Shown: positions 1 through 7,678, numbered from the stretch's first letter. The stretch: DNA of 8,087 bases from Chitinophagaceae bacterium (GCA_947472635.1 CANJDY010000119.1:1-8087), one strand, 5' to 3'. Notes: generated from the letters alone by a model not told the origin. Program-made: numbers and translations.

Positions 1-715
1 GAACATCACGAATGAAATGGATCATATTTTCTGTGTATTGTTCGATGTAGTGCCGGTTGCACATATCGTTCCAGCCTTGAAACCAGACGAATCCAGCCAG
101 TTCATAGCCTTGCTTTTCTTTGTAACTGGGAACTATTTTCCTGATACTTTCGGCATCTTTTAATATTGCCTGAACATACCGAATCATCTCTCGGTAATAG
201 TGTCCTACCTTCTCCTTCTCAGGGACATTGCCTTGTTGTATTTCAGTCAAGCTGGGATTATAGGGCCCGGCACTTGGTGGCCTAAAGTCCACGGCCAGCG
301 ATTTTCCACCCCAGGCAGTCTTGATGATCAAGATTGGTTCATCGAGTGCCCTATCCATGAACAGGCCAAACGCATATTCCGGACCAATGCGCTCGTTGTC
401 AAAGCCGTAACCAACTTTTACTTTTCCATTCAATACAGTATCGGTATCGTCGCGATTCGTGAGGTAGGTTATCCAGGCGTTGTCGCAGACGACAGGATTA
501 CCGTTCTGGTCAATGATCTTACTGAGAAGCATTGCCGTTTTTGGATCGTCACCTATGGCTGCAAAAGTGCTTTTGTGTGCCGAACCCTGCATATTCGACT
601 GTCCGGCCAGGATGTAGACCTTCAGAGGCTTGGTCTTAGCCGCAACATTAAAAGTGAATCCTATTATCACTATTGATAACATTGCCAATACATTTGTGAT
701 TCTTTTCTCTTTCAT
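1..715 (-). CDS. Secreted SASA-family (sialate O-acetylesterase-like) carbohydrate esterase, N-terminal 238 codons
   Basis: Reading the minus strand from the ATG at 713-715 gives 238 open codons that run off the left edge, so the 3' end is missing. A lysine-rich start, a hydrophobic stretch (about residues 8-22) and a likely cut after VAA (residue 26) form a signal peptide. The mature protein opens with VYILAGQSNMQG: Ser40 is the expected nucleophile of the SGNH-like SASA/DUF303 fold, standing in for the GDS block. IKTAWGGKS (131-139) fits the oxyanion-glycine block, and WFQGWND (211-217) fits the third block (QGExD or GxND). The catalytic His block should lie beyond the edge. Family members remove O-acetyl groups from sugars; 'sialate' is only a family label and the substrate here is unknown. 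The start lies 87 bp from the glycosidase stop and just after a sulfatase remnant, so it may share the upstream transcript. The family call is strong; the substrate is open. Confidence 0.88.
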   Translation of the reverse strand, partial: MKEKRITNVLAMLSIVIIGFTFNVAAKTKPLKVYILAGQSNMQGSAHKSTFAAIGDDPKTAMLLSKIIDQNGNPVVCDNAWITYLTNRDDTDTVLNGKVKVGYGFDNERIGPEYAFGLFMDRALDEPILIIKTAWGGKSLAVDFRPPSAGPYNPSLTEIQQGNVPEKEKVGHYYREMIRYVQAILKDAESIRKIVPSYKEKQGYELAGFVWFQGWNDMCNRHYIEQYTENMIHFIRDV

Positions 716-782
716 CTTATTATGTTTTTCAATTTTCGAATATTAGTATTTTCAATTTATATAAAATATTGTTTTTTAATAT

Positions 783-890
783 TCACCAGTAATACTGTTC
801 TTTTACAGGCTCGCCATAAGCGCTTGCGTGCAAGTAAGATTGATCGTCCGCGAGACAGAAAAGAATATTTGCCGTGAGATTCTTTTTAGC
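783..890 (-). pseudogene. Sulfatase 5'-end remnant in another frame at the glycosidase 3' end
   Basis: In the frame that opens after the TGA at 891-893, 35 codons include NILFCLADDQSYLHASAYG and then a short unrelated ending, EPVKEQYYW, before a TGA at 783-785. The strand-DD-SAYG pattern is the N-terminal beta-strand and calcium-binding aspartate pair of S1 formylglycine sulfatases (compare residues 48-66 of the intact sulfatase in this window, FIIIFCDDMGYSDIGCFG). There is no start codon or signal peptide in frame, and the T-P-N-x-D segment, the CxPSR active site and everything after are absent, so this cannot make a sulfatase. It overlaps the last codons of the glycosidase in a different frame. 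I infer a leftover of a deleted sulfatase gene. A chance resemblance is possible in so short a piece, but the match covers the right residues in the right order. Confidence 0.6.
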
Positions 891-2713
891 TCAAAGTCTT
901 TGGCTATGTTCTCTTTATCCTGAATATCTTTTGTTGGCAATATTCTTTTATCTCCGGATGCATGTCTTATAGTTTGTCTTTCATTTGCATGAGACTCCGA
1001 TAAACCTGTTTGTTTTTTGGGGAGTGAAACTGTCAGGCAACGCAGTGTTTTAACCGCTCCAATTTCTTTTCCGTTGGCTAGGATATGCAGACCTATCCCT
1101 TTTTTATATTTCTTTCCGGTTTTGTCGTAAAAGATCGTAAGCATGCTACCGTGGTAAGACAAGCCGTCTAAGCAGAAATAGTCCCATTTACCATCCGGGA
1201 TCAAGGGATTCACCACTATCGTATCGTCCATCCGCGGCCTTAGTCCTACGAGTCCGGATATGACCAAATCGCAGTAAGACGAGTGATTGTAGTCCTTGCC
1301 ACGTTCCATCCCGCCTTTGTCTTGATCCCAGGTATCTTCCTTCCACGACTTGAGCCTTGTCCGGGAAATCCAATCTCCCGTATAGGGATTGAGATTCTCA
1401 TCGATCCAGGGAACTATCTTCCCATCGGCTAACTCTAACCGGTGTGATTTCGTGTAGATTTTAAGTGTTTCGAAATAGTCGTTTGAAGAAACAGCCTGCT
1501 GAGGGTAATCGTTCAAAACATTTGCCAGTGCGGTAAGGGTAACTGCTGTGGCAAAAGGCCAGCTTGGTCCGTTCCACTGGCACTCGTGACCAGTATAAGA
1601 TACATTGAAGCCGGGATGACGCTGCTCAGTAGTGGTAGGGCCAAATGGCGCGTAGAATCCTTTCGGATCCATTAGCTGCTTCCATGCTACTTCATAACCT
1701 TTGTTTTTAGGGGGAAGATTGAAATACCAGGGAGTAAATCCGTGTAACTCACGGACGTCAACCTTCACGGCTTGCTCTCCCCGTGGCAGAACTTTGAAAA
1801 ACTTTGCGTTGTCGTCCCATAGCTTTTCAAGGGTGAGCTTTTGTAGCTGTGCTGCCTTTTTTTTGTAAGCTGAGGCGATCTCCGGCTTGTTTGATTGCTT
1901 AGCGATGGCTGCAATAGCTACTGCATCTCCATACATATATGAATTTATTGTAGCACGTTTTCCCTGACCCTGGTGTTCATTTCCACCAACGGAAACCTCC
2001 ATACCGTCGCGATCATCAATTTGCCAGAAGAGTCCGTCCGGCTCTAACCGGGATTCCTCCCAGGATTCGTAGTTGGCAGTAAGGTCTGGTAACAGCGCTG
2101 TAGCAAGGGAAAAATTACCCTTCACCAAAGCATAATTATAAATTGCGTCGGCCGCCCAAAAACTGTATCTACGCGGTGCACCTCCCTTTCGAAACCAAAA
2201 GGTGGCGTAATCGTCAAGATATTTGCTGTCGCGGATCCATCGCCCCTCTCGAAAGTGGTGACCGGCAGGACAACTGATGGTGTTGTATTTGCCACTCCAA
2301 TTGACCTTTGGCAGGAACTCGGTTATTACAAATCCTTCGGGGGTGTTTTGGATATGCTTTCTGAATGTCCACCAACGAAAGTAATAGATTTCCTCAATTT
2401 CCTTATCCGGACACTCGAAAAGGGGAATATTGTCAGCCATCCAATTCGCAGCGTCGTGGTTGGATATGGCTTGTCCGAAATGGGTATGGTCATTATTGTT
2501 GAAGTTTTTAACATAGTTCCTGAGGTTGTCGGATTTCAGGATTTCAGGTTGGCGACTTAATTTTTTGGAAGGCTCACAAGCATTCTCTATTGTGGTTGAA
2601 CCTTCGCTTGAGATTTGAATCAGAGGTTTACCAATAGGCGAACCACTAAATTCTAATCCGGTAATTACCAAGGAAATTAGAGCCAATACGGTTTTGATTC
2701 TGATGGCTTTCAT
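803..2713 (-). CDS. Secreted (alpha/alpha)6-barrel glycoside hydrolase, GH63/MGH1-like, with an anomalous C-terminal tail
   Basis: The 636-residue product starts with a signal peptide (MKAIRIKTVLALISLVITG). The barrel motifs are in order: YYFRWWTFRKHI (110-121), SFWAADAIY (184-192), DDRDGMEVSVGG (233-244), NSYMYGDAVAIAAIA (257-271), CQWNGPSWPFATAVTLTAL (378-396), ENLNPYTG (439-446) and YNHSSYCDLVISGLVGL (475-491). These resemble the clan of GH63, GH37 and mannosylglycerate-hydrolase-like enzymes. By analogy with GH63, the acid would lie in the DGME block (Asp236 or Glu239) and the base would be Glu439; this is inference. A beta-sandwich follows, to about residue 566. The last 70 or so residues (803 to about 1015) are polar, low in complexity and overlap a sulfatase remnant in another frame, so the native end was probably near SLPKKQ. 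The gene starts 9 bp after the esterase stop, which suggests co-transcription. The linkage cleaved cannot be read from the sequence; an alpha-glycosidase or related exo-enzyme is plausible. Confidence 0.85.
   Translation of the reverse strand: MKAIRIKTVLALISLVITGLEFSGSPIGKPLIQISSEGSTTIENACEPSKKLSRQPEILKSDNLRNYVKNFNNNDHTHFGQAISNHDAANWMADNIPLFECPDKEIEEIYYFRWWTFRKHIQNTPEGFVITEFLPKVNWSGKYNTISCPAGHHFREGRWIRDSKYLDDYATFWFRKGGAPRRYSFWAADAIYNYALVKGNFSLATALLPDLTANYESWEESRLEPDGLFWQIDDRDGMEVSVGGNEHQGQGKRATINSYMYGDAVAIAAIAKQSNKPEIASAYKKKAAQLQKLTLEKLWDDNAKFFKVLPRGEQAVKVDVRELHGFTPWYFNLPPKNKGYEVAWKQLMDPKGFYAPFGPTTTEQRHPGFNVSYTGHECQWNGPSWPFATAVTLTALANVLNDYPQQAVSSNDYFETLKIYTKSHRLELADGKIVPWIDENLNPYTGDWISRTRLKSWKEDTWDQDKGGMERGKDYNHSSYCDLVISGLVGLRPRMDDTIVVNPLIPDGKWDYFCLDGLSYHGSMLTIFYDKTGKKYKKGIGLHILANGKEIGAVKTLRCLTVSLPKKQTGLSESHANERQTIRHASGDKRILPTKDIQDKENIAKDFELKRISRQIFFSVSRTINLTCTQALMASL
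1857..1864 (-). repeat. A8 homopolymer in the glycosidase, reading A-AAA-AAG in frame
   Basis: Eight A residues on the coding strand encode Lys284-Lys286 as AAA AAA AAG. The last seven bases match the slippery heptamer type of dnaX. A -1 slip would stop about nine codons later (HP then TGA), giving a product of about 295 residues without the second half of the barrel. I see no clear stimulatory stem or upstream Shine-Dalgarno, so this is recorded as a composition feature and possible slippage site only. Confidence 0.9.
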
Positions 2714-2722
2714 AATGTGTTT

Positions 2723-5700
2723 CTATTTTGTTTTCTTCTTATCCAATATTGGTACATTACAAAATGTCAAGGCTGCAATGCCATTTTTTCCAATTAGTAG
2801 TTTGTCCTGATTCCATTCCATTTCATCCAGATAACTAATCATAGTGGCTATTAATTGTTCTTTGAGCCTTAGCGTCAGTATATTTCCTGAGACGAAACCT
2901 GAAGCGACTTTCCCCTTTATACCATCCAGCCGAAATTCATTTGCCAGTGAGTCATTCCAAATGACGGGTTGATCGAATTCCAGGGCAACCGCATCTTTAG
3001 AAGAGCTTGTAAAGCTAGCCTGTTGGAGGTTAGGTGGAGTAATAGGTCTGGTGGTATTTCTTCCGTAAAAATCCCGCTCTACCAAGGGTTGTATTAATCG
3101 GGTAAATTCCGACCAGCCAATTAATGGAAAATGGCATCCGCCGGGGGGGGTAATACCCAATGTCGACATAATATCCATGTTTGAATACAGGCTGGGTAAA
3201 TTCCGTTGAACCTCTCTTATCATGTCGCCATTGCCATTACCCATGCTGCATGCATTGGGCCAAATTTGGTAAACGTAATAATGGCTGACGTTGGGAAAAT
3301 CCTTTTTCCAACCTGCAGACATTTCAACAAAGTAGCGCTGGTAGCTTCTCCACCCATAATCACCATTAGGTCCGTCTGCTCCCTGGTCATTTTCCCCCTG
3401 GTGCCAGATAATTCCACGGATTCCGTGGGTCAATCGGGCCTCTTTTAGCCTCCATAGCATTTGACCATAAATAGTATTGAGATCTGTTGGATTCATATCA
3501 TTTCGCTGGTGTTGGTCAATCCTGGTTCCACCTTTTGCTCCATTGAGGATGAATATTGGAATTTTCTGACTTTCCACCAATCGATTGGCTAACTCCATGC
3601 CCCACCATCCTAATTCCGCCAGGTCTTCCTTTTGTGCTTTCCATACTGGCTTGCACCAGAGGTTCTCCTTTTGTCCCTCCTTGAAAAACTGCTGCTGCCC
3701 ATAACTACGGACCCATTCATTTTTTACACGAGGTGCTTCCTCGCGCGTGTCGGTTGCCAAAGCGTTTGATTGCCCCTCAATCAGAAAGGCATCGCCGCAC
3801 ACAATATCGCCGGCGCGATATAAAACCAATTCTGTTCCTTCAGATTTGGTTCCAAACTCAATTCGATATTTTACAAGAGCCGGAGTAAGTTTTATTGCGA
3901 AGTAGTACGAATCATTTTTCCCAATTGCTTTGCATTGTTCAGCAAACTTTATATCATCTGAAAAAACACGCATAAACACCTTTTTTGCTTTCGTTTTTAA
4001 AGTCCCTTTGCAGAATAAGGTACCTTGTCCGCTGTTATCACGCGCATAAAATTGTCCTTCCACCGGCATTTCATTGTCGCCGGAAATTCGCTGGATCCAG
4101 GGGTCAGTTGCTGGTTCCTGAACAATGATATCTGTATAGGAAGATATTAGCTCACCCCCATTTGACAAGGAGAGTTTTACTGACATTTTACCGCTGTTCT
4201 GAGCGCCGGTTAGAATAAGCTTTCCAGACTCTTCGTGTTTGATGGCTGCCAGTCCTGAAATCTCCCAACTGTAAGTAAGCTCACCAACACCTGCATTGTT
4301 CATGGCTTGTATATTTTTGATCTCAGGTTGAATTTCTATTGTCTTTCGCCCATCCCAGTGTTTTGGAGCCTTGATGGTAAATTCCGGCTCGGGAAGTTTT
4401 TCCTTCACCGTGACCGGGATTTCAATTGATCTAACGCCGTTGCTAAAAACTGCATCAAATCGAATCCTGAATTTCTGGTCTCCGCTTATCCGCCCTGCAT
4501 TAAAAGATATTTTAAAACGGTTGGAGGCAATCACGAATTCTTTATCTTCCTTAACCACTGTCCAGTATACGTTTTGTGCACCACCAGCCTTGGCTGTTAT
4601 ATTCACCATTTCGTTTTCATTCATCGTTAAGCTGCTTTCCGACAGAAAGAACTCATTACCATTTTGGACAACGGGTCCAACCAATGTCTGAAATGGTTTT
4701 TGGTTTTCATATTCGAGACTTACCCAGTTTGCTGAACGAGCCACGGCAGATATACGCGCCTCATCAATTTCACCAATGTAGTTGTAGTTATCATCCCAAC
4801 CACCTATCCACATTCTGGAAGGTTTCATGATATTCAGTGGGTATGTTTTGGGATTTCCTACTCCTTGCTTTTTTCCATTAATATAGATAATTGACTGACC
4901 ATTTTCGTATGTGTTAATGGCTTGTATCCACCCCTTTGCACTGTCAGGTATTTTTGCTTTGGCATCACCCGTAGAAAAATAACAATCCATTTTGACTGCG
5001 GGAGGACTTTGGTACGCCATTGTAACCTTGCCCTGCCGCTTCTCATTTCCCCAGCCGATAATTTTTCCGTTTGATGAACCCGAACGGAACCATACCTGTG
5101 TAGTGTGAGCCGATCCTCCCGATGGAAGTAGCTGGATATCCTCACCGCAGAAAAGACCCATATTTCCGGGAAAATGTCTTGCTTTACCGATCACTCCTTC
5201 TGATTTTGTTGTACCCTTATCTTCGGTATTCAAATTTCCTACTGCATCTTGCACATTATTTCCAAGATGCCACACCCCAATATAACCATTGGAAGTGTTA
5301 AACACAGCCTTACCATCTGAGTCTGTTTTGGAGCCGGGGTTACCCCAATGTATCTTAATCTGGTGACGATCGTTTCCCCTGATAATGGGTATTTTTACCC
5401 AAATAGTTGCGGTTGCTGCTTTAGTATCCCAATCTTCAATTTCGTAGGATAATGGCTCTCCGTTTGCTGAAAATCTAAGATCATTGCCTTTACCATCCGC
5501 TTCGGAAAAACTAAAATTGTCGCCATTTAAGCGAATAAGCAATGGAAAATTCTTTACCAAAGCTGATGCGGGAAGGTTTGCACCCTCTGGAGTAGTCAAG
5601 ATGTATATCGAACCAGAATGTTTCCAATCGGGGTATTGGGCTGAAGCAGGGCTACCGGTAAAAAAGATTGACACTACTGTAAATATTAGCCATGGCAGAA

Positions 5701-5752
5701 CAGGGGAATTTAACTGCATCAATAGCTTTGATAAAATTTGTTGCCGTTTCAT
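2723..5752 (-). CDS. Secreted multidomain esterase: DUF2341, LamG-like, Ig-like and SASA (sialate O-acetylesterase-like) domains
   Basis: The 1009-residue product has a signal peptide ending near SPASA-Q (residue 38-39). Residues of about 69-145 match the DUF2341 pattern (FPLLIRL, DLRFSANGEPLSYEIEDWD, IWVKIP, HWGNPG). A LamG/concanavalin-A-like sandwich follows at about 157-345 (GVWHLGN, GVIGKARHFPG, IGEIDEARIS, WVSLEYENQ). Two Ig/PKD-like segments seem to occupy 370-545. The catalytic SASA domain runs from about 650 to 890: IEGQSNALA gives nucleophile Ser662, NGAKGGT (737-743) the oxyanion block, WHQGEND (783-789) the third block, and CHFPLIGW the catalytic His874. A C-terminal beta-domain closes the protein (about 910-1000). 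The likely reaction is hydrolysis of O-acyl, probably O-acetyl, groups on a glycan; DUF2341-LamG is probably for carbohydrate binding. It sits 47 bp after the sulfatase and 9 bp before the glycosidase, consistent with one operon. The domain edges are estimates by eye and the substrate is unknown. Confidence 0.9.
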   Translation of the reverse strand: MKRQQILSKLLMQLNSPVLPWLIFTVVSIFFTGSPASAQYPDWKHSGSIYILTTPEGANLPASALVKNFPLLIRLNGDNFSFSEADGKGNDLRFSANGEPLSYEIEDWDTKAATATIWVKIPIIRGNDRHQIKIHWGNPGSKTDSDGKAVFNTSNGYIGVWHLGNNVQDAVGNLNTEDKGTTKSEGVIGKARHFPGNMGLFCGEDIQLLPSGGSAHTTQVWFRSGSSNGKIIGWGNEKRQGKVTMAYQSPPAVKMDCYFSTGDAKAKIPDSAKGWIQAINTYENGQSIIYINGKKQGVGNPKTYPLNIMKPSRMWIGGWDDNYNYIGEIDEARISAVARSANWVSLEYENQKPFQTLVGPVVQNGNEFFLSESSLTMNENEMVNITAKAGGAQNVYWTVVKEDKEFVIASNRFKISFNAGRISGDQKFRIRFDAVFSNGVRSIEIPVTVKEKLPEPEFTIKAPKHWDGRKTIEIQPEIKNIQAMNNAGVGELTYSWEISGLAAIKHEESGKLILTGAQNSGKMSVKLSLSNGGELISSYTDIIVQEPATDPWIQRISGDNEMPVEGQFYARDNSGQGTLFCKGTLKTKAKKVFMRVFSDDIKFAEQCKAIGKNDSYYFAIKLTPALVKYRIEFGTKSEGTELVLYRAGDIVCGDAFLIEGQSNALATDTREEAPRVKNEWVRSYGQQQFFKEGQKENLWCKPVWKAQKEDLAELGWWGMELANRLVESQKIPIFILNGAKGGTRIDQHQRNDMNPTDLNTIYGQMLWRLKEARLTHGIRGIIWHQGENDQGADGPNGDYGWRSYQRYFVEMSAGWKKDFPNVSHYYVYQIWPNACSMGNGNGDMIREVQRNLPSLYSNMDIMSTLGITPPGGCHFPLIGWSEFTRLIQPLVERDFYGRNTTRPITPPNLQQASFTSSSKDAVALEFDQPVIWNDSLANEFRLDGIKGKVASGFVSGNILTLRLKEQLIATMISYLDEMEWNQDKLLIGKNGIAALTFCNVPILDKKKTK
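3143..3150 (-). repeat. C8 homopolymer next to the catalytic His codon of the large esterase
   Basis: The coding strand reads ACC CCC CCC GGC GGA TGC CAT here, giving T-P-P-G-G-C-His874. The eight-C run lies about nine bases before the codon of the presumed catalytic histidine. Loss or gain of one base would remove the histidine and the C-terminal domain. The run is plainly visible; whether it varies in length is unknown, and it could equally be a site of sequencing error. Confidence 0.92.
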
Positions 5753-5799
5753 AAAAAGAAATCTTTATAATGCTCACCATTAATTTTTCTGCCGGAATA

Positions 5800-7263
5800 C
5801 TATTTCTGTTCAGTTTCCACCGTTTTTATCAGCTTCAGTGGTACCGGATTTTCCACCCAACCGCTGGCCCTGTAACCCGAACCCTGCAGCTTGTAATCTC
5901 CAATATTCTGTCTGGCTATTTCGGCCAGTTGCATGAGTTTTTTTACTACCCTTGGGTGTTCGTCAATTACATTTTTCTTTTCGGCGATATCTGATTCCAG
6001 GTTATAGAGTGCAGCAACACATTTTCCAGTGGGAACGCCGTTCCATTTCTCCAGCATCGGGTCAAGGCCCAAATGCAACTTCCAAGGTCCCGAACGCACG
6101 GCTCTAAGTTGCGACATGAAATAATAGTAAAATGCCTTATGAGGGGATCGTGCCCAATTCTTATGCTGCAGTAGAGGGAGGATATTTTTCCCGTCAATTA
6201 TCCGATCATTAGGTTCGCAGGTACCAGCCAGTCGGGCGAAAGTCGGCAACAGATCCATTGTGGTGCATACTTCATCACAACTTGTGCCAGCCGGAATGCT
6301 GTTCGGCCAACGCATCACACATGGTACACGCATACCACCTTCCATTATGGTTGCTTTACCGCCGGAAAGGGGAATATTATTTCGCCTGATACCACCATTG
6401 TCAGATGTAAATACGATCAGTGTATTATCATCGACCCCGGATTCTTTCAGCGCCTCAAGTATTTTTCCGGTTGAGTAATCGATTTCTTCAATTACATCGC
6501 CATAAATCCCATTGGCAGATTTTCCCTTGAAATCAGAACTTGCATGCCAGGGAAGGTGGGGCATAGTGTGGGGTAGGTAAATGAAAAATGGTTTGTCCTT
6601 GTTTTCCCGAATAAATTTTACTGTTTCGTTGGTGTAACGTTGGGTCAGTGTCTGCTGAACGGCCGGCGCTTCGATAACAGTTTCGTTACGCATTAAGGGA
6701 AGCGGCGGGTTTTCATTCATATCGTTACTGTACGGAAGTCCATAATAGTAATCAAAACCCTGTTGTCTCGGCAAAAACTCAGGTTGGTCGCCCAGATGCC
6801 ACTTACCAATACAGGCGGTAGCATAACCCTGTTGCTTGAGTATTTCAGCTATAGTTATCTCTTTTGGGTTAAGTCCTTTTTGATCCTGTGGAAACAGAAC
6901 ATAAAATCCTTTGGAATTTTCTTGCATTCCTACCCGCATCGGATAACATCCTGTCATCAGGCTCGACCGGGAAGGCGAACAAACACCGCTGGTTACATAA
7001 AAACTCTTAAAACGCATTCCCTCCTTTGCCATCCGGTCAATGTTTGGAGTTCGATTTTTGTCAGAACCAAAACAACCGATATCGCTGTATCCCATGTCGT
7101 CACAGAAGATAATTATAAAATTTGGCTTAGGGGTTTCAGCTATATTTTTTTTATGGTTGGGTGCATTGGTTGGCATTCCCTTTGCCATGGCTGTAAATGA
7201 GAGAGAGAGTATTAGGAAATATCCTGCAGTTACAGCTGGTAAAATTGTTGTTGTTTTTAGCAT
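5800..7263 (-). CDS. Secreted formylglycine-dependent sulfatase (arylsulfatase A-like, SulfAtlas S1 type)
   Basis: The 487-residue product has the usual length for an S1 sulfatase. A hydrophobic signal peptide (about residues 8-28, MLKTTTILPAVTAGYF onward) is followed by the metal-binding strand FIIIFCDDMGYSD (Asp55-Asp56). TPNID lies at 72-76. The active site CSPSR at 95-99 marks Cys95 as the residue oxidised to formylglycine by a maturation enzyme that is not in this window. GKWHLG (153-158), PHTMPH (231-236), TSDNGG (286-291) and GGKATIMEGGMRVP (301-314) supply the remaining metal and sulfate ligands. The C-terminal part (FYYYFMSQLRAVRSGPWKLH, DEHPRVVKK) fits the small sulfatase domain. 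It hydrolyses sulfate esters, here presumably of a sulfated sugar in the periplasm or outside the cell. An AGGAG sits about 19 bases from the ATG, too far to act as a normal ribosome site. The esterase starts 47 bp downstream. The subfamily and the sulfate position cannot be told. Confidence 0.95.
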   Translation of the reverse strand: MLKTTTILPAVTAGYFLILSLSFTAMAKGMPTNAPNHKKNIAETPKPNFIIIFCDDMGYSDIGCFGSDKNRTPNIDRMAKEGMRFKSFYVTSGVCSPSRSSLMTGCYPMRVGMQENSKGFYVLFPQDQKGLNPKEITIAEILKQQGYATACIGKWHLGDQPEFLPRQQGFDYYYGLPYSNDMNENPPLPLMRNETVIEAPAVQQTLTQRYTNETVKFIRENKDKPFFIYLPHTMPHLPWHASSDFKGKSANGIYGDVIEEIDYSTGKILEALKESGVDDNTLIVFTSDNGGIRRNNIPLSGGKATIMEGGMRVPCVMRWPNSIPAGTSCDEVCTTMDLLPTFARLAGTCEPNDRIIDGKNILPLLQHKNWARSPHKAFYYYFMSQLRAVRSGPWKLHLGLDPMLEKWNGVPTGKCVAALYNLESDIAEKKNVIDEHPRVVKKLMQLAEIARQNIGDYKLQGSGYRASGWVENPVPLKLIKTVETEQK

Positions 7264-7361
7264 TGTATTTTTTTAATGGGATCTCCTGTTTCTTTTTGAT
7301 AAAAAATTACTTTTTAAATTTATTTTAGAAATACTTGAGCGTAATGCTATTGGTCATTTCA

Positions 7362-7544
7362 TTAAGTTAGATAGGTTTTCAATGCTCCGCCATAAGCACT
7401 TATTGGTTGGTAAGTATGGTCGTCACTCATGATATAGACAATGTTGAAGCGCTGGGAAAAAGATTGCGTACTAAAAAGTAATGTCATTCCAAAAGCTGCA
7501 AAAAACTGGAGTGAATGCTGGTAGGTTTCAATTTTACTTTTCAT
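7362..7544 (-). pseudogene. Truncated sulfatase: signal peptide plus first strand only
   Basis: A 60-codon frame starts at the ATG at 7542-7544. It has a signal peptide (FFAAFGMTLLFSTQSFSQ, residues 14-31) followed directly by FNIVYIMSDDHTYQPISAYG, the typical mature start of an S1 sulfatase with its Asp pair. After GALKTYLT the frame ends in TAA at 7362-7364. The T-P-N-x-D segment, the CxPSR motif, GKWHLG and the C-terminal domain are missing, and I found no continuation of the sulfatase in any frame of the 98 bp before the next gene. It is a broken gene whose 5' end still looks usable; a short exported peptide could be made, but no role is known. It lies between two other sulfatases. A functional microprotein is the alternative, which I think is unlikely. 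Confidence 0.8.
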
Positions 7545-7678
7545 TTGTAAAGCTATTTTAGAAAACTTAAAAAAGTAGTTTGTTAGAATCTGTAATTCGC
7601 ATACCTGTATTGTTAATTATATAAAACAAAAAGCAACATTGTTATTATACTGTTTTTTTAAAAGTCAATATTCGTTTT

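Noticed and set aside
200..676. Plus-strand open frame of 158 codons
   Set aside because: It lies opposite the minus-strand SASA esterase, which has a signal peptide and clear active-site blocks; the plus-strand product has no recognisable feature.
764..787. AATATT repeated on either side of a T-rich loop as a terminator after the glycosidase
   Set aside because: The six-bp stem is all A-T and each arm is itself a palindrome; it would be too weak to call.
1857..1864. Programmed -1 frameshift at A-AAA-AAG in the glycosidase
   Set aside because: The heptamer is in frame, but there is no convincing stem after it or Shine-Dalgarno before it, and the shifted product would lack half the barrel.
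6763..7276. Overlapping plus-strand open frames opposite the sulfatase N-terminus
   Set aside because: They are shadows of a well-supported sulfatase gene, and their apparent hydrophobic stretches are antisense to its signal peptide.
7264..7361. Bacteroidota -7 element (TAAATTTA resembling TAnnTTTG) before the sulfatase
   Set aside because: The last base does not fit, and no TTTG lies at the right distance upstream; AT-rich sequence gives such matches often.
7325..7366. Short frame LNEMTNSITLKYF after the stub sulfatase, ending in Phe like an outer-membrane barrel
   Set aside because: Thirteen residues are too few to tell a gene end from chance.
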